A stretch of 36,536 nt of DNA from Gemmatimonadales bacterium (GTDB taxonomy: Bacteria; Gemmatimonadota; Gemmatimonadetes; Longimicrobiales; Gaopeijiaceae). Shown piece by piece: positions 6,785 to 12,879 of the stretch (within the stretch, counting starts at the first letter, position 1; each line of letters begins with the position of its first letter). Made by a program: the position numbers and the translations under genes. The DNA lies in assembly GCA_007695225.1 (NCBI GenBank), contig REED01000071.1, positions 1 through 36,536 of the forward strand. The letters run 5' to 3'. Below the pieces are notes generated by a model that saw only the letters and a program-made list of their open reading frames with translations, made no database searches and was not told the origin of the DNA.

Positions 6785-8944
6785 ATGGAAAGCGGAGGAA
6801 CCGAGGAGACTGGACGTCTCTCTTCTGCTTCGAGTCCATCGCTCCCACTCCCCACCCCCTGCCCCGTCGTGCTCCTCTCCCTCGTTCTACTGGCCCTGGG
6901 GGTATTCCCCGCCCAGGACGCCCGGGCAACCCCTCCACCCAGCCAGGATCCGGGAGCGTGGAACAGCCCCCGGGTCATGGAGCTGGTGGACGCGGCGCGA
7001 AGGGCCCGCCAGACCGTCCGGAACGATGAGGGACTCGAGAGCTACCATGCCCTCACCGAGGGGCACATCTACTTCTACGTGGACCCGGAGGAGGGGGAGC
7101 GGGCGCTCATCCGGATCGACCAGGTGGCGGTGGAACTCTTCTGGGAATCCCCAGACCAGGTTCGCCAGCGGATCGTGGGAGAGCGCTCCGAGACCCGGCT
7201 CCCCGTGCGGGATTTCCGCTACTACCTGGACCGGCTCACCCTGGTCCAGTACGGTTTCGGGGACGAAATCCAGGTGGGCCAGGGAATGGACGTCGCCGAC
7301 GTGCCCCACCCCCTGGCCGCGCTTCCGGGGGTGGATCCGTCGCTGGAGCCCTATGATTTCCGGCTGGCCGACTCCCTCACCCTCGCCCTTCCGGGGGCGC
7401 CGGAGGCCCTCAGGGTCTATGAACTCGAGGTCCGGCCCCGGGATCCGTCCAGGCCCGGCATCGTGGGCACCTTCCACCTGAGCCGGGGCGATGGGCAACT
7501 CGTCCGAATGGCCTTCACCTTCACCCCGTCCTCGTACGTGGACCGTCGCAACGACCGGGTCTCGGTGGAATTGGACTACGGCCTATGGGAGGGGCGATTC
7601 TGGCTTCCCAACCGACAGATCCTGGAGGTGAGGCGTGAGATCCCTGAGCTGGACCTGGGGGTGGGCACCGTCATTCGTGCCGTCCTGAGGGTCAGCGGGT
7701 ATCAGTTCGACGAGCCCATCCCCCCGGAGCTCCGATTCGGTCCTCCCATCACCACGCTCCCGGCATCGGCGCGGGAGGCCTTCCCCTTCCGGGAGGGCCT
7801 CTTCGACGGGATGGAGCGAGACGGGGTGGCCGCCGTGGCCACCCGGGTCGACCCACGGGAGATGCAGGCCCGAGCGGCACGCCTTATCCGAGACCAGCCC
7901 CCCACGGGCCTCTCCCCCCTTCGCATCCACCTGCCCTCGATCTCCTCCTTCCTGGCCTACGATCGGACGCGAGGGTTGGATCTGGGGGCCGGAGCCAGCT
8001 TCCGTCCCAACGGGATTCTCCAACTCCGGGGATCCGGGGGATGGGCCTTCGCCGCCGCGCGCCCCCGAGCCGAGCTCTCGCTGGAGGGGATCACCTCCGG
8101 TCCCTGGGTCGTGGCTGTGAGGGGGCGCTGGAACGGGCGAGGGGACCTGGGAGTGGATCCGGCCATCGCTCCGTTCCTGGGTAGCGCCGGCGCTCTGGTC
8201 TTGGGAGAAGACTACCTGGATCCCTGGCGGATCTCCGGCGGGTCCTTCGAGATGGAGCGCCAGCTTCCCGATGGCGGACGCCTTCGTCTGGGGATGGGCG
8301 TGGAACACCATGCGTCTCATGCCCTCGAGGTAACCACCGCTCCGCTGGGGGGCGACCGGGGGTTCCGACCGGTCCTTCCCGTGGACGAGGGGTTCCTGGC
8401 TCGGGGGAGCGTGGGCTGGTGGGGGCTGGCCGACCGACTTCCCCTGGGAGCCCGGGGAGAGGTCCGCGGCCATGGAGAGGCGCTGGCCGGCGAACCGGGG
8501 GTCTCCATTCGCCTCGACGGGGGAACACGGATGGCGTGGAGCCCGCCCCGGGGAGAGCGGGAGCTACAGGTGGAGGTGTCCGCCGGGACCCGACTGGGGG
8601 AGCCCCTCCTCCAGCACCGCCGGCTCCTGGGAGGACGGGGAACGGTTCCCGGCTTTCCCTTTCGCGGGTTCGCCGGGGATCATCACGTCCAGGCAAGCCT
8701 CATGGGTGCCGTTGACCTGGGCTCGCCCCTGATCCGGGGACGGATGGGCGGGTACGGCGGTTGGATCGGTGGGGGGGACCCGGATCCATGGGGTCTCCCC
8801 GGGTCCAGGAATGCCCGGGTGGGGGTCACCGCAGGGGTGGGGCTCCTCTACGACCTCCTCCGCCTTGAGGGGGCCCGGGGGCTCTCCGGTGGAGAATGGC
8901 AGTTCCTGATCTCGGTGGATCCCCGCTGGTGGGACTGGCTCTGA
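6785..8944 (+). CDS. Predicted outer-membrane protein with Omp85-like C-terminal barrel
   Basis: I do not recognise a named family. From the ATG at 6785 it is 719 residues. A signal-like hydrophobic stretch lies at about 27-42 (VVLLSLVLLALGV) with an ARA cleavage-like site near 47. A mixed alpha/beta soluble domain spans about 60-330, contains ALTEGHIYFYVDPEEGERAL, and resembles lipoprotein-carrier or outer-membrane-assembly folds. The Gly- and aromatic-rich C-terminal 330 residues show alternating patterns and motifs RRLLGGRGTVPGFPFRGF and GVGLLYDLLRLEGARGL, reminiscent of the last strands of Omp85/DUF5686-type barrels. The start is uncertain: a GTG near residue 29 would give a shorter leader. 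It is divergent from prfC. Secretion to the envelope is well supported; function is unknown. Confidence 0.72.
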   Translation: MESGGTEETGRLSSASSPSLPLPTPCPVVLLSLVLLALGVFPAQDARATPPPSQDPGAWNSPRVMELVDAARRARQTVRNDEGLESYHALTEGHIYFYVDPEEGERALIRIDQVAVELFWESPDQVRQRIVGERSETRLPVRDFRYYLDRLTLVQYGFGDEIQVGQGMDVADVPHPLAALPGVDPSLEPYDFRLADSLTLALPGAPEALRVYELEVRPRDPSRPGIVGTFHLSRGDGQLVRMAFTFTPSSYVDRRNDRVSVELDYGLWEGRFWLPNRQILEVRREIPELDLGVGTVIRAVLRVSGYQFDEPIPPELRFGPPITTLPASAREAFPFREGLFDGMERDGVAAVATRVDPREMQARAARLIRDQPPTGLSPLRIHLPSISSFLAYDRTRGLDLGAGASFRPNGILQLRGSGGWAFAAARPRAELSLEGITSGPWVVAVRGRWNGRGDLGVDPAIAPFLGSAGALVLGEDYLDPWRISGGSFEMERQLPDGGRLRLGMGVEHHASHALEVTTAPLGGDRGFRPVLPVDEGFLARGSVGWWGLADRLPLGARGEVRGHGEALAGEPGVSIRLDGGTRMAWSPPRGERELQVEVSAGTRLGEPLLQHRRLLGGRGTVPGFPFRGFAGDHHVQASLMGAVDLGSPLIRGRMGGYGGWIGGGDPDPWGLPGSRNARVGVTAGVGLLYDLLRLEGARGLSGGEWQFLISVDPRWWDWL

Positions 8945-9103
8945 GCCCCCTCACCCACTGGGAGCCTGCGACTGTCCTTCATTTTCCCATCGCCCTGCCC
9001 GGAGCCCAGAAGGGTAATCGGAAAGGGGAGTGGGCCGCGTTGGGAGCGCCAGGGAGCCGCATCGTAGGCGGCGACCCGCCGGCATAGCGAAAGCTACGTC
9101 GAG

Positions 9104-9129
9104 GGGAGCCCACGACCGAGGGGGCTCCC
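9104..9129. repeat. Hairpin GGGAGCC/GGCTCCC
   Basis: Perfect 7-base arms (9104-9110 and 9123-9129) surround a 12-base loop, in the intergenic region after the outer-membrane protein gene. There is no T-tract. It may act in termination or be the inner part of a dispersed element. Confidence 0.4.
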
Positions 9130-9234
9130 TACCGCCCCAACCCGAAGGGAGAAGGGGGTTTGCGGCCCTGGATCTTCGTTGGACCGCTTCACCGATGCTA
9201 CCGCATCGCTTTCAGCAACCCGCCTTGCCCGGGC

Positions 9235-9257
9235 ACCCAAGCGCATCGCGCTTGGGT
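9235..9257. repeat. Perfect 10-bp palindromic hairpin
   Basis: ACCCAAGCGC (9235-9244), loop ATC, then GCGCTTGGGT (9248-9257) form an uninterrupted 10-pair stem with a 3-base loop. It lies between convergent genes and 22 bases inside the repeat end at 9279-9304. It resembles REP/BIME-like or MITE-internal hairpins and could also be a bidirectional terminator, although no T-run follows on either side. Confidence 0.55.
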
Positions 9258-9278
9258 CGCGCAAGACCCCTTCTCGGT

Positions 9279-9304
9279 GGTCCCTGTAGTGCTTCAACAG
9301 CCTT
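9279..9304 (-). repeat. Copy B of the dispersed repeat end (GGCTGTTGAA)
   Basis: The minus strand reads AAGGCTGTTGAAGCACTACA then GGGACC, beginning on the base after the MFS stop codon. It matches copy A (5058-5082, opposite strand) at about 20 of 24 positions. The position suggests insertion exactly at the end of the MFS gene. Confidence 0.5.
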
Positions 9305-10552
9305 CTAGACACGACCCCGGGAGGGGTCACCCCGGAGCCGTTCCAGCCGCACCATAGCCAGGATTCCCAGGGCGGGGCCGGGAGCCAGGAGGGCGAAGGC
9401 CACCCCCCAGCCGAAGGCCTCCGCCACCAGGGGCACGGTGGTGAGGGTCACGATGGTGAGAAGGAACCCCACCGAGGTCTGGAGGGTGAGGGCCGTGCCG
9501 GCCGCGTGGGGCGGGGCCACCTCGGTGACCAGGGCCGAGAATTGGGCGGAATCGGCCACCACGGCGACCCCCCAGAGAAGGAGGAGGGGAAGCACCACCC
9601 AGCTCGGCGCCTGCACCAGCCATCCCACCCCGAGCGCCAGCCCACCGGAAAGGAACATGGCGCCCCCCGCCACCCGTTCGCGTCCCCATCGGTCGGCCAC
9701 GACACCGGCCACCACCGCCCCGACCCCTCCGGCGGCGATGATCCAGAACGCCCACCCGGCCGCGGCTGACCCCGGGTCGGGGCGCTGGCCCGACAGGTGG
9801 GCGGCGAGGAAGAGTGAGACGGTGCCCCACATGGCATAGAGCTCCCACATGTGTCCCAGGTACCCATAGGTGGCGAGCCGGGTCTTCCGATCCCGGACCA
9901 CCTCCACCACCAGACCCCAGCGAAAGGGACGGCGGGGAAAGGGGTGGGGGCCATCGCGATACGCGGCCAGGATGAGCCCTCCCCCCAGGACCGCGGCGAA
10001 GCTGGCTCCGGGAATCACGGGGATGGCCGGGGCCTCCCCGGCGGCGCGAAGGAGGAAGGGGATGGCCTTCCCCACCGTGAGGGCTCCCACCACCGTCCCG
10101 ATGGCCATCCCTCGTCGGGAGCGGAACCAGGTAGCCGCCATCTTCATGGCGGGTGGGTAGACGCCGGCCAGGAAGAATCCGGTGAGGAAACGGAAAAGGA
10201 GGAGGGTGACCCACCCCGGAGCCACCAGGAGGAGGGCGTTGGACGCTGCCGCCAGGAGGGCCGAGACCCCGAAGTACCGTCCCGCGGGAAGGATGTCGGC
10301 CAGGTTGAGGACCGCCGCCGCCAGAGTCCCCGCCACGAACCCGATCTGCACGGCTCCGGTGAGCCATGCCAACTGGCCGGTTCCCAGGTCGTAGCGCTCC
10401 TGGAGGAGGGCCCCGGCCGCCGCCGCGGTGAACCAGGGTGACATGGCCAGAAGCACTGCGCCCGAAACCAGGAGGAGGGCGGGAAAGGGACGATGGAGGA
10501 GGGTCCCGCTCCTTGCCCTCCAGGGCGAGGCCTCCGAGGTCTCCACCGCCAT
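9305..10552 (-). CDS. Major facilitator superfamily transporter
   Basis: This is a 415-residue inner-membrane secondary transporter with about 12 hydrophobic segments, beginning with PFPALLLVSGAVLLAMSPWF. The loop between segments 2 and 3 and the charged motif FRSRRGMAIG near segments 4-5 are typical of MFS proteins. A central hydrophilic loop (GPHPFPRRPFRWG, VVRDRKTRLATYG) divides the two six-helix halves, and DRWGRERVAGG is the second-half copy of MFS motif A. Substrate is not identifiable; the overall pattern resembles CynX/NarK-like or generic anion and drug porters. The ATG at 10552 has a GGAAGGGGG purine run a few bases upstream. The stop is the TAG directly next to repeat copy B. A direct-repeat block lies 137 bases upstream. 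Confidence 0.88.
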   Translation of the reverse strand: MAVETSEASPWRARSGTLLHRPFPALLLVSGAVLLAMSPWFTAAAAGALLQERYDLGTGQLAWLTGAVQIGFVAGTLAAAVLNLADILPAGRYFGVSALLAAASNALLLVAPGWVTLLLFRFLTGFFLAGVYPPAMKMAATWFRSRRGMAIGTVVGALTVGKAIPFLLRAAGEAPAIPVIPGASFAAVLGGGLILAAYRDGPHPFPRRPFRWGLVVEVVRDRKTRLATYGYLGHMWELYAMWGTVSLFLAAHLSGQRPDPGSAAAGWAFWIIAAGGVGAVVAGVVADRWGRERVAGGAMFLSGGLALGVGWLVQAPSWVVLPLLLLWGVAVVADSAQFSALVTEVAPPHAAGTALTLQTSVGFLLTIVTLTTVPLVAEAFGWGVAFALLAPGPALGILAMVRLERLRGDPSRGRV

Positions 10553-10688
10553 GCCGCCCCCCTTCCGCCTGGAAAACCGGATCCGCCCCCGTCCCCGGAC
10601 CCCCGACGGAAGTGGACGAAGAGGCGGCCCGCCTCCCCGTCAGCGAAGGCTATCAGGATCCCCGCCGGCGGCAAGGGTGGGAAGAGCC

Positions 10689-10761
10689 GGAGGGGTCAGC
10701 GGGAGGAGCCGGAGGGGTCAGCGGAAGGACACGGAGGGGTCAGCGCCCGGAGAGGTCAGCG
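10689..10761. repeat. Four short direct repeats upstream of the MFS gene
   Basis: GGAGGGGTCAGCG occurs at 10689-10701, 10711-10723 and 10733-10745, and as GGAGAGGTCAGCG at 10749-10761. The spacings are 22, 22 and 16 bases, not multiples of three. The block lies 24 bases after the M56-TonB stop and 137 bases before the MFS start, so it is intergenic. Read on the minus strand the unit is CGCTGACCCCTCC. It may be an array of regulator-binding sites or simple tandem duplication. Confidence 0.75.
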
Positions 10762-10784
10762 CCCCCCCCAGAAGGTCATGGACA

Positions 10785-12560
10785 TCACCGGGGCTGGAAG
10801 GTGATGGGAAGCTGGACCCACACCGGCACGGCCTCGTCCCGGTTCCGGGCCCCGCTGAACGCCATGACCTGGGCCACCCGGAGGGCGGCGGCGTCCAGGG
10901 CGGGATGCCCCGAACCCTCGGCCACCTCCACCCGTCGCACCACGCCGTCCTCATCGATGAGGACGTGGACAAGGACGCGCCCGCCTACCCCGGCATCCCG
11001 GAGGAGGGCGGGGTATTCCTCGACCAGCGCCTCCCCCACCGCTCCCCGGTTCCTCAACTCCGGCGCCTGGGTGAAGGGGGTGAAGGTGGGCCCATCGGCC
11101 AGCTCGCCCGCCAGGTCGCTCTCGCCCTGGAGCTGGGGCAGGCTCCGTCTCTGGGCGTCAGCCGCCTCCAGAACCTGGCGGGCAAGCTCCTCTCGGACCT
11201 CGGGGCCGGGCGCCGTCCCTGCTCCCTCTGCTCCGCCCCGCGGCTGGAAGGCGACGGGGATCTGGATCCACACCGGTACCGCCTCGTCCCGGTTCATGGC
11301 CGGGGAGAAGTCGAATACGGAACCCACGCGAACCGCGGCGTCATCCAGGGCCGGATGACCGGAACTCTCGGCCACCAGGACCGAGCCCACCGCCCCATCG
11401 GTGTCGATGAAGAAGTGGAGGAGGGTCGTGCCGCCCACCCCGGCGTCCCGGAGGAGGGTCGGATAGGCCGCTTCCAGGGCGGCCCCGATCTCCGCCCGGT
11501 TGCGTACCTCCGGCGCCTGGGTGAAGGGGGTGAAGGTGGGCTCCCGGGCCACCTCCAGGGAGGATTCCACTGATCCGGAAGGCTGGCCGACCTCTTCCTC
11601 CTCCTCCGGGCCGGTGACGGAATCCATCCGATCCGGACCCGGGATCAGGCAGGCACCCGCCACCAGGAGGATTCCACCTCCGGCCAGGAGGAGGGCACGG
11701 GGGCGGGAGACGGGGAAACCGGATCGGGTCAGCATGTCGATCCTCCGTTCGAGGGTGGAAGGGCGGTCGGAGAAGGTCGCCAGGGGGAGGGGGCTGGAAC
11801 CGGATCGGTGCCCTCCCACCATGAGGAGGAGTTCCCCGTAGCGTCGTCGCTTGCCTGGATACCGCCGGGTCACGCGGGCATCGCAGTCCAGCTCCACCGC
11901 CTCCCGGAGGCGGGCGTACATCCCCCACAGGGGGAGATTCCAGGGAAAGAGGAGGAGGAGACCCCATCCGGCGGTGAGAAGGAGGGTGTCCCGGGAGCGG
12001 GCGTGCTCCGCCTCATGGGCCAGGATCAGTTCCCGGTGGGCGTCATCCAGCGCCAGGCACCATCGGGGGAGCACCACCTGTCGGCGGAAGAGCCCCAGGA
12101 GGGCCGGCCCCGTGTCACCGGAGACGAGGACCGGTCCCTGGGGGAGGTCCACCTCGGGCCAACCCCGCATCTGCCGTCGAAGCTGGATCACCCCGACGAC
12201 GAAGCGGAGGGCGAGGGCCACACTCAGAACCGCCCACACCCCGAGGACCATCCCGTCGATCCGGTCCAGCCACCCTCCTTCCGCCACGGTCAGGAGGACA
12301 GGGGAGCTTTCGGGACCGGCGAGAAGCGCCGCCTCGGGGAGGAGAGCCATCCCTTCCATCTCCACGGGTGCGGCCTTGCCCCTCAGGTGCGACGAGCCAA
12401 GCGCCAGGGTGAGGAGGACCGCTGGTGCGGCCATGGCCCCCGCCCAGATCCACCGAAGGGAGGCGGACCCCACCTCCCGTCCGGCGCGCTCTGCGAGGAC
12501 CGCCGCCAGGGCCACCAGGACGGTGATGACCACCCCGAAGATCATCCATGCTGCGATCAT
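10785..12560 (-). CDS. BlaR1-like M56 peptidase with two TonB C-terminal domains
   Basis: From the ATG at 12560 the product is 591 residues. The membrane M56 metallopeptidase part has hydrophobic segments near 5-23, 37-55, 103-125, 193-210 and 288-305, the zinc motif HEAEH (182-186) and AVELDCDARVTRRYPGKRRR (221-240). An acidic linker (about 311-340) leads to two TonB_C domains (about 341-440 and 490-591). Each begins FTPFTQAPE and ends DEAVPVW(I/V)Q, and they look about two-thirds identical. Thirty-three identical bases recur exactly 450 bases apart (11058-11090 and 11508-11540), pointing to fairly recent duplication. Known: M56 proteins sense envelope signals and cleave BlaI/MecI repressors; M56-TonB fusions occur in FCB bacteria. 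No blaI-like gene is adjacent. Upstream in-frame sequence to 12752 crosses the promoter and is rejected. Confidence 0.88.
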   Translation of the reverse strand: MIAAWMIFGVVITVLVALAAVLAERAGREVGSASLRWIWAGAMAAPAVLLTLALGSSHLRGKAAPVEMEGMALLPEAALLAGPESSPVLLTVAEGGWLDRIDGMVLGVWAVLSVALALRFVVGVIQLRRQMRGWPEVDLPQGPVLVSGDTGPALLGLFRRQVVLPRWCLALDDAHRELILAHEAEHARSRDTLLLTAGWGLLLLFPWNLPLWGMYARLREAVELDCDARVTRRYPGKRRRYGELLLMVGGHRSGSSPLPLATFSDRPSTLERRIDMLTRSGFPVSRPRALLLAGGGILLVAGACLIPGPDRMDSVTGPEEEEEVGQPSGSVESSLEVAREPTFTPFTQAPEVRNRAEIGAALEAAYPTLLRDAGVGGTTLLHFFIDTDGAVGSVLVAESSGHPALDDAAVRVGSVFDFSPAMNRDEAVPVWIQIPVAFQPRGGAEGAGTAPGPEVREELARQVLEAADAQRRSLPQLQGESDLAGELADGPTFTPFTQAPELRNRGAVGEALVEEYPALLRDAGVGGRVLVHVLIDEDGVVRRVEVAEGSGHPALDAAALRVAQVMAFSGARNRDEAVPVWVQLPITFQPR

Positions 12561-12616
12561 GGGCACCCCAGCGCCGGTTGGGTTCGGACGGGCTCCGCCT
12601 CGTGGCCTGGACCGGA

Positions 12617-12635
12617 GGCGCTCCCTGGGAGCGCC
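12617..12635 (-). promoter_or_regulatory. 5'-leader hairpin of the M56-TonB gene
   Basis: GGCGCTCC-CTG-GGAGCGCC is a perfect 8-pair stem with a 3-base loop, 57 bases upstream of the start codon and inside the leader predicted from the promoter at 12681-12710. It could affect RNA stability or access; no known riboswitch pattern is seen. The rest of the stretch 12561-12680 shows nothing else. Confidence 0.45.
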
Positions 12636-12680
12636 GTTGCAGCACCATGACCAGGAGACCGGCGGAGCGTTGCTACGAAG

Positions 12681-12710
12681 AGTATAGTCGACGCCATGAC
12701 GCCCTGTCAA
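12681..12710 (-). promoter_or_regulatory. Sigma70-type promoter of the M56-TonB gene with operator-like half-sites
   Basis: The minus strand reads TTGACA (12710-12705), an 18-base spacer and TATACT (12686-12681), the best promoter match seen in the window. CTACG...TATAG (12673-12687) overlaps the -10 and start region, and an inverted GCTACGTATAAG lies just upstream of the -35 (about 12715-12726). CTAC/GTAG half-sites are typical of BlaI/MecI-family operators. The inferred transcript has a leader of about 115 bases. Confidence 0.65.
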
Positions 12711-12858
12711 CGATCTTATACGTAGCAGGTTCATGGCACCGGCGCAGGGCATGGTGCACCGGTCGGCGGAGGGTTATTCTCCCCCGCCCAAACCGCCCAA
12801 CCGGACCTGCCCAACCCGGCCCACCTGTCGTCCCTCCGGAAGAGGAGACCTTATCGCC

Positions 12859-12879
12859 ATGGTCCTGAATCGGTCATGA
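12859..12879 (+). other. Possible 6-codon leader ORF coupled to the GGDEF/HD-GYP gene
   Basis: ATG at 12859 encodes MVLNRS and stops at TGA 12877-12879, which overlaps the next gene's ATG as ATGA. A purine-rich AGAGGAG lies about 11 bases before this mini-ORF, while the main gene itself has no ribosome site. Translation of the main gene may therefore depend on re-initiation. The rest of the stretch 12711-12858 holds no evident gene. Confidence 0.3.

Larger units (their letters stand above)
8945..9304. other. 360-base non-coding region with hairpins and repeat end
   Basis: Convergent 3' ends of the outer-membrane protein gene and the MFS gene flank this stretch. No convincing gene is present; a 78-codon minus-strand frame (9094-9330) is compositionally odd and overlaps the MFS 3' end. 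The stretch carries two hairpins (9104-9129 and 9235-9257) and the repeat end at 9279-9304, so most of it may be a small dispersed intergenic element. Confidence 0.5.

Noticed and set aside
9094..9330. A 78-residue minus-strand protein downstream of the MFS gene
   Set aside because: It runs over a perfect hairpin and repeat end and overlaps the MFS 3' end out of frame; more likely element sequence than a gene.
10689..10761. CRISPR array
   Set aside because: The repeat units are only 13 bases with 3-9-base spacers and there are no cas genes.
12115..12648. A 177-codon minus-strand frame in the M56 leader and coding region
   Set aside because: It is out of frame with the M56 domain and has low-complexity Gly/Arg/Pro content.
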